Positions 21,301 through 30,100 of a stretch of DNA of 64,000 bases are shown here, in pieces; positions within the stretch are counted from its first letter, which is position 1; every line of letters begins with the position of its first letter. The position numbers and the translations under genes were made by a program. The notes beneath the pieces are model-generated. The model saw only the letters and a program-made list of their open reading frames with translations. It searched no databases and was not told the origin of the DNA. Origin of the DNA: Skermanella rosea (lineage in GTDB: Bacteria > Pseudomonadota > Alphaproteobacteria > Azospirillales > Azospirillaceae); NCBI RefSeq assembly GCF_016806835.2, contig NZ_CP086111.1, forward strand, positions 2,057,001 to 2,121,000. Direction: 5' to 3'.

Positions 21301-22125
21301 ATCACAGGTGACCCCGCAATCTTGAAGCTTTCGCCGAAGGAACTACGCGCACAACTTGATACGGAACTATTCACCACCTGCGTGCAGGTGTATTCCGGGC
21401 AACTTTACCCTCTACCTTCGCTGGGTGTGAGAAGGAACGGGCGCGATGTATGGTGCCCGGTCATGGAACTGCTCAGGGGGAGTCCACATGACCGACACTT
21501 CCTTCTCGCCCTGGAGGAGGCCCTTGGCAGGCGGGATGATGCAGCCGTCAGGGCCAGTCTTCAGGTCGCAGAAGACGCTCAGCTCCAGAAATTATTCGAA
21601 ATAATGCTGGCGCATGAGATCGACTATAGTGGCGGTTGGATGCCGAATGCGTGGGATGCTCTACTAACTCGGGCCAACAAACCAGATGTGCGTAAACAAT
21701 GGTTGGACAAAATGGCCGAAGCGGCTCCAGCCATCATTGACGGCATTGACGAAGCACGGTATTGGTTGATCAATAAAGAATTTCGAGAGGAGTTCCTGGG
21801 CAACTTTTTGTCCGACCATGCTTTACTGATATTTATGGACATTCTTGATCAAATGTCTAAGCAGGATGGAGAAGAGTTTTTTGATATAATTAAAGCTTGT
21901 GAAAGATTCATTGGAGTGCAGGCGCCTAGACTGATTCACACATTTACAATCCTAGAACATGAACTAGCTCGGTTCGGGGCCGCTGCGGAGCCTCTACTTA
22001 GCAATTTGGAAACTTTGCGACGGAAAGCAGTTAGCGAAGCAAACCGAATCCGGGAAGAGGGGCGCCCGGCTCTCCGATTTGTTCAGGACTGGACGCGCCC
22101 TTCGATGCTTGATGGTGCGATCTGA
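18310..22125 (+). CDS. Large predicted antiviral STAND NTPase with N-terminal Cap4-like nuclease domain
   Basis: A 1271-residue protein of no named family I can recognise. Residues about 8-110 look like a restriction-like (PD-(D/E)xK) nuclease of the Cap4/DUF4297 kind: GYEHQHLATVWVAL, then EDFRIE (40-45) and DIQVK (55-59). Residues about 245-400 form a P-loop NTPase with Walker A GPPRCGKT (269-276), Walker B ACLLDD (315-320) and a sensor strand RFLIIAQSRDEL. These are typical of STAND regulators. The remaining ~850 residues are helical, repeat-like and without a known signature, in the position where Avs-type proteins sense phage products. Base composition and codon use (many TTG, TTT, AGC and GAT codons) are clearly lower in GC than the neighbours. 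It is the only gene of an island bounded by duplicated GGDEF sequence. The function in phage defence is inferred from architecture and context. Confidence 0.7.
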   Translation: MSSITSAGPEGYEHQHLATVWVALMLWRHADLRVLPEEGEDFRIECGILPDGNIDIQVKQTPQPFTMQRLADILSRFGDRQARSCTFNRLLDCQRILVIVGGSCQSDTERYRCNTGEFDAKPAVSPEAARGIMSALSAAGTQVKNDSYLDIARRKQLASFSNLMVSQVQEALRRVSVWDRIDEPFIRQRCIDMVTRLRIPVDQAENIVKKLVAASREAAKDKADVMPTLRGIIEDCRIDRYCGRDHIVRADEQTFFERLCRDYAILLSGPPRCGKTEMARALLDCAADKGYFTNIFDNSQEARQFLSQGSRGHRACLLDDPLGTRGVVKDQGQGMRELRAAVDATGPGRFLIIAQSRDELLSASSADTLDQCRLPKAPWQTLNEYPAGFLSQVWASLRRERHLLDAKSDAVDSLLANDVQVEVGALELVAANLDFLPDAPTQDDLWRVFHQEASDLIHYLVHRRGEDVGDLMLILAITTTPRLSVNEREIAFILSDDKYLPGQGSIFRMTISFGKNGYENLEPPKYDSPPYLDHATIRLLDDLEQRRLINVSGCDLQFRHSYYRAAGEWWGKGIGRRRAMIILWWVRRGMFSASPRTSRATAFNLPVLFNMLRDEAMRINLLDLAADGLGCRYPATRDLCHRFLLSNQNALSSNARDMLQGSGIYDDRLFSFEWLGGEAWRPDQWSFGSYVHGEIEDIQPESVNRVLGCLAAGIEAAPASQDAAHAILHLARYPMRLTAAMMENLLSYDLSAIRAEAADVWLKVERTEDAHIRDRIFSDPAPVVAHRSFRSVARAWSSYSEDRRKLLAKDIGNAAGSTFLSANAFMQTMSKFDRPHDFMANPPWDLFAQTLPAAMRGLGETQTFDTTSLWATIYNDALPHLSCHDIVSICTAWSEVLLGWSDNTFRDYDFSGIVPVLVKGTDSEPELRAELSQLLLRAMNTPLQIVLLKDYLEQWDLLTQAERNIISDRLTGNHPEKIWYQAIALTRDRVPPEVQEWITGDPAILKLSPKELRAQLDTELFTTCVQVYSGQLYPLPSLGVRRNGRDVWCPVMELLRGSPHDRHFLLALEEALGRRDDAAVRASLQVAEDAQLQKLFEIMLAHEIDYSGGWMPNAWDALLTRANKPDVRKQWLDKMAEAAPAIIDGIDEARYWLINKEFREEFLGNFLSDHALLIFMDILDQMSKQDGEEFFDIIKACERFIGVQAPRLIHTFTILEHELARFGAAAEPLLSNLETLRRKAVSEANRIREEGRPALRFVQDWTRPSMLDGAI

Positions 22126-22327
22126 CAATCCAGGAATTTATAGTATAAGATTTTATAGTCTTAATCGCATTACCTAAAGGCCGTTTCGTGCTGTTCAGGT
22201 GTATAATCAGTCGGACGGGCAGAGCAATTTAACAGTCAAAAGCTCGGCGTGTTGATTTTGGATGTTGTATTGTTTTATACAACCTACGGCCCGTACTCAT
22301 GGGATCCAAGCATTTATCTTGTGCCAC
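22126..22327. other. AT-rich tail of the island
   Basis: About 200 AT-rich bases follow the STAND gene. TAAGA/TCTTA arms (22147-22164) and a perfect GTTGTAT/ATACAAC hairpin (22264-22283) could terminate the transcript. No gene, integrase or attachment-like tRNA end is visible. Confidence 0.5.
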
Positions 22328-23230
22328 GGTTCAAGCCGACTCCAGTTCCTCGCGGGTGACCGGGGCGGCTTCTTCCCCGGTGCAGATGCAGTCCTTGCCG
22401 GACTGCTTCGCCACATACATGCGGTGGTCGGCGATCTCCACCAATTGGGTCGAGCTTTCCGGCGCCTCCGCGATGGCCTCGGCGATACCAATGCTGGCGG
22501 TCTGCGGCTTGCCGTCGGGTCGTACCCCCAGCCCGTCGGCGCGCAGGCGCCGGATCGCCGTCAGCGCGCCCGGCGTGTCGGTGTCGGGCATGACGATCAG
22601 GAACTCCTCCCCGCCCCAGCGGATGACAAGGTCGCCCTGGCGCAGCCCCTTCAGCAGGGACTGGGCCGCGTCGCGCAGAACGCGATCGCCCTCCTCGTGG
22701 CCGAAGCGGTCGTTCACCTTCTTGAAATCGTCCAGGTCGACGAAGACCAGGGACAGCGGGCGCTGGTTCCGCCGGGCGTTGCCGAACTGGAGGTTCAGCA
22801 TCTCCTCCCCGATCCGCCGGGCATAGGCGCCGGTCAGCTTGTCGTGGGAGGACTGGTTGACCAGCGCCATCAGGAAATGGAGTTGGCTCATCGCCGCCAG
22901 CGTCGCGACGGAGGACAGCAGCAGCAGGAGCCACATGGCCCCGAGATAGGAGTTGAACGGGAAGATCGCCGAGCCGTAGACGCCGGCGGTCAGGTGGGCC
23001 AGCACCAGGGGCGTCGCGAAGATGATCCCTTCCACCGCCGTGATGGGAAAGACGCTGAGGCCGGCGCACATCACGAAGGGCAGGAAGGCGTAGCCCGCCG
23101 CTATCGCAGCCGCGGGACTGTCGGGATCGAACTGGTTGACCATCGGATGCGACGCGATGAAGAAGAGCGTCGGCACCGACAGGAGCCATGTCAGCGCCGT
23201 CCAGGCCTGCTTCATCCCCTCGCCGCCGCG
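22328..23230. repeat. Direct repeat copy B (3' part of GGDEF gene)
   Basis: Partner of 17341-18242 in the same orientation. Beyond 23230 the full-length gene continues, while copy A switches to island sequence. Confidence 0.92.
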
Positions 23231-23536
23231 GTAGTAAAGCGCCAGCGCGCCGAAAGCGACGCTCGCCGCGATCCTCAGGGCCGCCAGGTAACCCCATTCG
23301 GGCCAGGCGAACAGGTACATGTCGATGGCGATCCAGAGCGGCGTCAGGATCGAGAAGACGCCGGCGACGATCCGGGCCCGTGAAACGATCAGGGCGGCCC
23401 GCCGCCGCTGTATCACCGGCGAGTGACCCCCGGGCTGGATCAGGTCATGGACCTGCGCCAGCGAGAGATCACCGTCGATATTCGCCAACGTTTTGTCGGC
23501 TAAACGAACCAATATATCTGAAAGTGTTTGTTTCAC
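22331..23536 (-). CDS. Membrane diguanylate cyclase (GGDEF), full length
   Basis: A 401-residue protein with a short cytoplasmic N-terminus, about six hydrophobic helices (roughly residues 48-225) and a C-terminal GGDEF domain. The active-site GGEEF is at 308-312, preceded by the product-inhibition site RQGD (299-302). It should make cyclic di-GMP from two GTP and bind the product allosterically. The start codon is GTG at 23536 with AAAAGG upstream. Its 3' 900 bases are duplicated beyond the STAND gene. This copy has the original 5' end and probably gained a new 3' part with the island. An inverted repeat at 23542-23573 overlaps its leader. Confidence 0.9.
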   Translation of the reverse strand: MKQTLSDILVRLADKTLANIDGDLSLAQVHDLIQPGGHSPVIQRRRAALIVSRARIVAGVFSILTPLWIAIDMYLFAWPEWGYLAALRIAASVAFGALALYYRGGEGMKQAWTALTWLLSVPTLFFIASHPMVNQFDPDSPAAAIAAGYAFLPFVMCAGLSVFPITAVEGIIFATPLVLAHLTAGVYGSAIFPFNSYLGAMWLLLLLSSVATLAAMSQLHFLMALVNQSSHDKLTGAYARRIGEEMLNLQFGNARRNQRPLSLVFVDLDDFKKVNDRFGHEEGDRVLRDAAQSLLKGLRQGDLVIRWGGEEFLIVMPDTDTPGALTAIRRLRADGLGVRPDGKPQTASIGIAEAIAEAPESSTQLVEIADHRMYVAKQSGKDCICTGEEAAPVTREELESA

Positions 23537-23541
23537 GCCTT

Positions 23542-23573
23542 TTCCCGCAAGGCTTTAATCTATTTTGCGGGAA
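23542..23573. promoter_or_regulatory. Inverted repeat at the 5' end of the GGDEF gene
   Basis: TTCCCGCAA (23542-23550) and TTGCGGGAA (23565-23573) are perfect 9-base arms around 14 AT-rich bases. It lies immediately upstream of the GTG start and downstream of the convergent-side transglutaminase stop. It could be an operator or a leader hairpin. Confidence 0.5.
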
Positions 23574-23607
23574 TATACTAAAACAAGTCCTACATTGGTA
23601 GGGTTTT

Positions 23608-24567
23608 TCAATCCGCGAGAGGTTCGACGTCCACCTGGACGCTCAGGGTGTGGCCCCAGCCGCCCAGGATCACGCCTCTCACGGGACTGACGTCGTCATA
23701 GTCGCGGCCCCAGGCGAGCGTGATGTAGTCGGCGTCCACCGGCTTGTCGTTGGTCGGGTCCAGGTCCACCCAGCCGGTCTCCGCCCCGCACCAGACGGAG
23801 AACCAGGCGTGCGACATGTCGGCACCGACCAGCCGGGGACGGCCCGGCGGCGGGTGGGTGCGCAGATAGCCGCTGACATAGCGGGCCGGAAGGCCGAGCG
23901 ACCGCAGGCAGCCGACGCCGAGATGGGCGAAGTCCTGGCAGACGCCGCGCCGGTGGGCGAGCACGTCCGCCAGCGGCGTCGCGACCGTCGTCGCGGTCGA
24001 ATCGAAGGTGAAATCGTCATGGATGCGGTGCATCAGGTCGAGCACCGCTTCGACGGTGGGCCGGCCCGGCGGGAAGGACGGTTCCGCATAGGCCGCGAGA
24101 TCGGGCGACGCCTTCACCATCGCGCTGTCGAAAAGGAACTCGTTGGCCCCGATCGCGGCGGCCGACCGGGGTGCCCGGGCCGTTTCCCGGACATCCTCCC
24201 AGGGCGGGGCGGAGTCGTCTTCCAGCGGATCGGGCGGCGTAACCTCCAGCTCGACGACCGACTCGATCGTCAGCGACCGGTGGGGCTCCTGGACGGCGAA
24301 ATACTCCGCCGGGTTGCCGAAATAATCCAGCCAAGCCTCCCGCAGCGCGGGTTCGGGCGTGATCGTCAGGGTGACCGACGAGCAGGCCTGGCGCGGGTTG
24401 TCCCGCGGGCCGAGATGGACGACGTGCTGGGAGACCGAGACCCCGTCGCCGTACTCGTAACTGGTCGTGTGCCGGGTGCGGTAGCGCACCGGCCGGGCGG
24501 CGGCGTCCTCGCGCGCGTCGGCGTCTTCGGGCGCGTCGGCGCTATCAGGCGGGGCGGGAGAAGGCAT
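23608..24567 (-). CDS. Transglutaminase-fold cysteine peptidase/amidase
   Basis: A 319-residue protein with a bacterial transglutaminase N-terminal beta domain (about 27-130) and core (about 165-275). The catalytic triad is visible: Cys210 in RRGVCQDFAH, His253 in MSHAWFSVW, and Asp268 in WVDLDPTND. Such domains usually act as peptidases or amide hydrolases. It is the last gene of a three-gene operon and overlaps the preceding ATP-grasp gene by 23 bases. The acidic, Ala-rich first 25 residues are not conserved-looking. The predicted role is hydrolysis or transfer of a peptide made or attached by the ATP-grasp partner; the substrate is unknown. Confidence 0.88.
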   Translation of the reverse strand: MPSPAPPDSADAPEDADAREDAAARPVRYRTRHTTSYEYGDGVSVSQHVVHLGPRDNPRQACSSVTLTITPEPALREAWLDYFGNPAEYFAVQEPHRSLTIESVVELEVTPPDPLEDDSAPPWEDVRETARAPRSAAAIGANEFLFDSAMVKASPDLAAYAEPSFPPGRPTVEAVLDLMHRIHDDFTFDSTATTVATPLADVLAHRRGVCQDFAHLGVGCLRSLGLPARYVSGYLRTHPPPGRPRLVGADMSHAWFSVWCGAETGWVDLDPTNDKPVDADYITLAWGRDYDDVSPVRGVILGGWGHTLSVQVDVEPLAD

Positions 24568-27154
24568 GGCTGAAATAGGCGTGGGCCAGCAGGTTGGAGA
24601 TTTCCGGCAGCCTGTCGGCCAGGCTGTTGAGGGCGTTGCGCAACGCGAAGCGGTCGCGGATGATCTCCGGCTCGCGCAGGATCTCGCGGGTGTCCTCGAT
24701 CAGGCGGATCGCCGCCGTGATCGGGCTCTGGTTGACCCGCAGGTTGACCACCGGCGGGCGCGGTAGGGCCGCCAGGTGCCGGGCCAGGTGCGACAGCTGA
24801 TAGGCGAGCGCCCGCGGGTTCGTCTCGTCGCACAGCAGCAGGTACAGTACCGGCGTCCGCTGGGCGGTCGTGTAGTAGCGTTCCCGGTAGGTCATGAAGC
24901 TCTCGCCGAGCTCCAGCAGGACCTCCAGCACCGCCGGATCGTCGCCGGCGGCGTCGCAGATCCGGGTGCCGCGCATCAGCGCCAGGCTGTTGATCCCGCG
25001 TTCCAGCCGCCGCCCGATGTCCAGGAACCGCCAGCCCGGGCCGCGCGTCATGCTTTCCTGCTCCAGTCCGGCGAGCGCCGCGAGCGTGGTGATCAGGTCG
25101 TCCAGCCGCAGCAGCATCGCCGTGTCGATCCGCGCCCGGGCCGAAGTCGGCTCGCACTGGCGGTCGAGCTGGGAGATCACGCGCCACATATCGAGCGACA
25201 GGCGGTCGCGTACGCCGGCGGCGGTGCGGTGAAGCCGCTGGATGTTGGCGCGCAGGCTGTTGGGGTGCCCGCCGTCGAACACCGCTCCCTGGAGGGCTTG
25301 GCGCAGGCCCCGCCCGGTACCGCTTTCCGCCATGTCGGCCAGGTCGCGGGGCACCATGCCGGTCCAGTCCATCAGCCGCATCAGCGGCACCAGCTCGTCG
25401 CCGCCGCCGGGCCGGGTCCCGTCGGACAGGCGCGTGTAGACCCCGCGCAGGATGCGTAGCGTGCTTTCCGAGCGCTCGGCGTAGCGGCCGAGCCAGAACA
25501 GCCCGTCGGCGACGCGCGACGGCAGGTCGCCGCTCTGCGGCTTGACGTCCACGTCGCGCGCGGCGACGGTGCGCGGCTCGGTGCTGCGGACCTCCGCCGG
25601 GACGCCCTGGGGACGGGGCGGCGCGGGGCGGCCTTCCGCCGGGCCGCGGGCCATCACCCAGGTATCCTTGCTGCCGCCGCCGCGCTGCATCGACACGATC
25701 AGCCGGCCGGCGGTCGCCGACATGCGGGTCAGCCCGCCGGGCATCACCGTGTAGCCGCCGTCGGGCCTCGCCGCGAGGAAGACCCTCATCACCAGCGGGC
25801 GGGGCTGCAGGGCGCCGTCGATCCAGGTCGGCACCGTGGAAAGCCCGAGCTGCTCCTGGCCGATGAAGTCGGCCGGGCGGGCGCGCAGCCGGGCGATCAG
25901 GTCCTGGCGTTCCTGCCGGGTGAGGGACGAGCCGAACACCGGCTCGGAGCCGAGATGCGCGAAGGCCGGCTTGATCACCAGGCGATCGAGATGCTCGACC
26001 ACGTAGGTCCGCTCCTCCTCCTGGCCGCACCACCACATGGCGACGCCGGGGATCTTCAGCTCCTCGCCCAGCAGGTGGCGGCACAGCATCGGCAGGAACG
26101 GCTTGAACGACAGCGACTCGATCAGCCCGGTGCCCAGCGCGTTGGCGACCGTCACGGTCCCGGCGCGGACCGCCTGGACCAGCCCGGCGACGCCCAGCGA
26201 ACTGTCCGCGCGCAGTTCCAGCGGATCGCAATAGTCGTCGTCCAGCCGGCGCAGGATCACGTCCACCGGTTCCAGGCCGCTCAGGGTCTTCAGGAACACC
26301 TGGCGGTCGCGAACCGTCAGGTCGCCGCCTTCCACCAGCGTGATGCCCAGGTGGCGGGCCAGGTAGGCGTGCTCGAAATAGGTCTCGTTGTAGGGGCCGG
26401 GCGTCAGCAGGACGATGCGCGGATCGCGGGTCGGGCGGGGCGCCAGCCGGACCAGCATCTCGCGCAGCGCCGTGAAGAAGGGACCCAGCGTGCGGACGTT
26501 GCAGTCCTTGAAGGCGTCGGTCAGGACCCGGCTGACCACCGCGCGGTTCTCCAGCGCGTAGCCGGCGCCGCTCGGGGTCTGGGTCCGGTCGCCCAGCACC
26601 CACCAGCGGCCGTCGGGCGCCCGTGCCAGGTCGGCGGCGTAGAGGTGCAGGAACACCCCGCCGGTCGGCACGGCGCCGTGGCAGGCCCGCTGGAAGCCGC
26701 GGTCGGAATAGAGCAGCGCCGCGGGCAGGCGGCCGGACCGGATCAGGTCCTGGGGGCCGTACAGGTCGGCCAGCATGGCGTTGAGCAGGGTCGCGCGCTG
26801 GATCAGCCCGGCTTCGATCGCGTCCCATTCCTCCGCCGGGATCAGCAGCGGGATCATGTCGAGCGGCCAGGGTCGCTCCATGCCCTGGGGATCGCCGTAA
26901 ATGTTGTAGGTGACGCCGTTCTGGTGGAGCAGGCGGCGCGCCGCCTCCCACCGCTCGGCCATCAGCGACGGGTCGAGGGCGCCCAGCGCTCCCATGAAGC
27001 GCTGCCAGTGCGGCCGCAGCCGTCCGCCCCCGGTGACCATCTCGTCATAGACCGGGCCGGTGCCGTATTGGAGCGCGTGCGCGTCGCCGAACAGGGAACC
27101 CTGCTCGGCGACGGCGCGGCGGCCTTCTTGTTCCAGTGCTTCCGTGTCAGCCAA
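24545..27154 (-). CDS. Circularly permuted ATP-grasp protein fused to an alpha-E domain
   Basis: An 869-residue fusion. The first ~480 residues are a circularly permuted ATP-grasp fold (DUF404/407 type), with conserved blocks GPVYDEMVTGGGRLRPHW, VLLTPGPYNETYFEHAYLA and MWWCGQEEERTYVVEHLDRL. Residues about 550-869 are the helical alpha-E (DUF403) domain, starting near LPSRVADGLFWLGRYAERSE. In many bacteria these are two separate genes, so the fusion supports a physical complex. The ATP-grasp is predicted to be a peptide ligase, and the alpha-E is of unknown function. The start is a TTG at 27154 without a clear ribosome site, overlapping the end of the DUF2126 gene by 8 bases. It is probably translationally coupled. 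Confidence 0.87.
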   Translation of the reverse strand: MADTEALEQEGRRAVAEQGSLFGDAHALQYGTGPVYDEMVTGGGRLRPHWQRFMGALGALDPSLMAERWEAARRLLHQNGVTYNIYGDPQGMERPWPLDMIPLLIPAEEWDAIEAGLIQRATLLNAMLADLYGPQDLIRSGRLPAALLYSDRGFQRACHGAVPTGGVFLHLYAADLARAPDGRWWVLGDRTQTPSGAGYALENRAVVSRVLTDAFKDCNVRTLGPFFTALREMLVRLAPRPTRDPRIVLLTPGPYNETYFEHAYLARHLGITLVEGGDLTVRDRQVFLKTLSGLEPVDVILRRLDDDYCDPLELRADSSLGVAGLVQAVRAGTVTVANALGTGLIESLSFKPFLPMLCRHLLGEELKIPGVAMWWCGQEEERTYVVEHLDRLVIKPAFAHLGSEPVFGSSLTRQERQDLIARLRARPADFIGQEQLGLSTVPTWIDGALQPRPLVMRVFLAARPDGGYTVMPGGLTRMSATAGRLIVSMQRGGGSKDTWVMARGPAEGRPAPPRPQGVPAEVRSTEPRTVAARDVDVKPQSGDLPSRVADGLFWLGRYAERSESTLRILRGVYTRLSDGTRPGGGDELVPLMRLMDWTGMVPRDLADMAESGTGRGLRQALQGAVFDGGHPNSLRANIQRLHRTAAGVRDRLSLDMWRVISQLDRQCEPTSARARIDTAMLLRLDDLITTLAALAGLEQESMTRGPGWRFLDIGRRLERGINSLALMRGTRICDAAGDDPAVLEVLLELGESFMTYRERYYTTAQRTPVLYLLLCDETNPRALAYQLSHLARHLAALPRPPVVNLRVNQSPITAAIRLIEDTREILREPEIIRDRFALRNALNSLADRLPEISNLLAHAYFSHAFSRPA

Positions 27155-30100
27155 GGCGCAGGTCGAGGGTCAAAGGAAACTCCAGGTTTCGCCTTTCCGG
27201 CGGCGTCTCCATAGGACCCGGAGTGTGACCGAACGGGAAGAAGCGGGCAAGCCGCCGTCCTTCGGCCTCGTGGGCGTTAACCGGGAAAGTCTCGTGGTTC
27301 CGGCCTCCCGGATGGGCCACGTGGTACGAGCAGCCGCCCACCGAGCGGCCCGACCAGGTGTCCAGGATGTCGAACACCAGCGGGCTGTGGACCGGGATGG
27401 TCGGGTGCAGGCAGGACGGCGGCTGCCATGCCCGGTACCGCACGCCGGCCACGAATTCCCCGTCGACTCCCGTGGGATGGAGCGGAACCCGGCGGCCGTT
27501 GCAGACCACCGCGTGGCGCGACCCGACCATGCCGCCGATCTTCACCTGCACGCGCTCGACCGAACTGTCCACATACCGCACCGTGCCGCCGCCGCCGGGC
27601 TCCTCACCCAGGACGTGCCAGGGCTCCAGCGCCTGCCGGATCTCCATCAGCATGCCCCGATGCGCCACTTCGCCGCAGAGCGCGAAGCGGAAGTTAACAT
27701 GCGGCGCGAACCATTCGTCCTGGATGGCGTAGCCATGGTCGCGCATGTCGGCCAGCACGTCCGACAGGTCTTGCTGGATGAAATGGGGCAGCATGAACTT
27801 GTCGGCCAGCTCGGTGCCCCAGCGCACCAGCCGGTTCTTGTACGGGGTCTTCCAGAAGCGGGCGATCATGGCGCGCATCAGGAGCTGCTGGGTCAGGCTC
27901 ATCTGGGCGTGCGGCGGCATCTCGAAGGCGCGGAATTCCACCAGCCCCAGCCGGCCGCTGCTGCTGTCCGGCGAGTAGAGCTTGTCGATGCAGAACTCCG
28001 CCCGATGGGTGTTGCCCTGCATGTCGGTCAGCAGGTGGCGCAGGACCCGGTCGATCAGCCAGGGTGGGCACCAGCCGCCGGCCGCCGCCTGGTCGATCTG
28101 GTTGAACGCGATCTCCAGCTCGTACAGCGAGTCGTTCCGCGCCTCGTCGATCCGCGGCGCCTGGCTGGTCGGGCCGATGAACAGGCCGGAGAAGACGTAG
28201 GACAGGGACGGGTGGTTCTGCCAGTAGGTGATCAGGCTGCGCAGCAGGTCGGGCCGGCGCAGGAAAGGGCTGTCCGCCGGCGTGGCGCCGCCGACCACCA
28301 CGTGGTTGCCGCCGCCGGTGCCGACATGCCGGCCGTCCAGCATGAACTTCTCGGTCCCCAGCCGGGCCTGCCGCGCCTCCTCGTAGAGGGCGAAGTTGTT
28401 CCGGACCAGCTCGTCCCAGGAATGGGACGGGTGGATGTTGACCTCGATCACGCCCGGGTCCGGGGTGACCGCCATGCTGTTGAGCCGGGGGTCGCGGGGC
28501 GGCTGGTAGCCTTCCAGGATCACCGGCATGTTCAGCTCGACCGCGGTGGCCTCGATCTCGGCGACCAGGGCCAGGTAATCCTCCAGCATGCCCATGGGCG
28601 GCATGAACAGGTAGAGCTTGCCGTCGCGCGCCTCGCAGCACAGGGCGGTCCGAACCACCCACCAGGCCGACTTGCCGGCTTCGGGGATCTCGGTCCTGAC
28701 CTCGGCCATGGCCTGGTAGGCCTGGCGGCGCAGGGCTTCCGGCTTGGGCGGCTCCGCCGTGCGCTGGCGCAGCGGAACCGCGTGGGGGGCCAGCGGCGCG
28801 CGCTCGTCGAACGGGTCTTGCTCCCAGGAATAGGGATAGTCGCGCATGTCCACCCAAGGCAGGGAGCCCAGGGGCAGGCGGTAACCGAGCGCGCTGTCGC
28901 CCGGCGCCAGCAGCAGGCGTTCCTGGCGCAGCGGCCAGGTGCTGGACAGCCAGACCGGCCCCTTCTGGTCCATCCGCCGGTTGATCGGCAGGGCGAATCC
29001 GACCGGCTCGTTCAGGCCGCGCTGGAACACCTTGGCCAGCCGCGCGCGCTCCTCCTTGTCCTCCAGCTTGCTGTCGAGCGGATCGACGTTGACCGGGAGC
29101 TGCTGTTCCTTCCGCAGGTAGTGCCAGGGATCCTCGTAGGCGGCGAGCACCAGGCTCGGCTCGATCCCCAGCCTCTTGGCGAGCGTCACCAGGAACAGGC
29201 CGGCCTCCTCCGTGCCGAAGCCGTAGTCCACGGTCTCCTTCGCCAGCAGGTCGGTGTTGGCCCACAGCGCGTCGCCGTCGCGCCGCCAGTAGATGCTGAG
29301 CGCCCAGCGCGGCAGGCTTTCGCCCGGATACCACTTGCCCTGGCCGTAATGGACGAGGCCGCCGGGGGCGAACCGGCGCATCAGGCGGTCCAGCAGGACG
29401 GCGGCGTATCGCCGCTTGGTCGGCCCGACCGCGGCGGTGTTCCACTCCGCCCCCTCCATGTCGTCGATCGACACGAAGGTCGGCTCGCCCCCCATGGTCA
29501 GCCGGACGTCGCCGTCGTTCAGCTCCTGGTCGATCCGGTGGCCCAGCGCCTCGATGGCGCCCCACTGGGTCTCGGTATAGGGCTTGGTGACCCGGGGGGC
29601 CTCGTAGATGCGGGTGATCGACATCTCGTGGCCGAACTCGACCTCGCACTCGTCCACCGCGCCGGTGATCGGGGCGGCGCTCGACGCGTCGGGGGTGCAG
29701 GCCAGGGGAATATGCCCCTCGCCGGCCAGCAGGCCGGAGGTCGGGTCGAGCCCGATCCAGCCGGCGCCGGGCAGGTAGACCTCGGTCCAGGCGTGCAGGT
29801 CGGTGAAGTCCACCTCGGTGCCGCTCGGCCCGTCCAGCGCCTTCTGGTCGGCGGTCAGCTGGATCAGGTAGCCGGACACGAAGCGCGCGGCGAGGCCCAG
29901 GTTGCGCAGGATCTGGACCATCAGCCAGGCGCTGTCGCGGCACGACCCGGTGCCCAGCTCAAGGGTCTCCTCCGGGGTCTGGATGCCGGGCTCCAGCCGG
30001 ATGACGTAGCCGATCTCCTGCTGGAGCCGCTGGTTCAGCGCCACCACGAAGTTGACCGACTGCATCGGCTCGCGCGGGACCGACGCCAGCCAAGCCGCGA

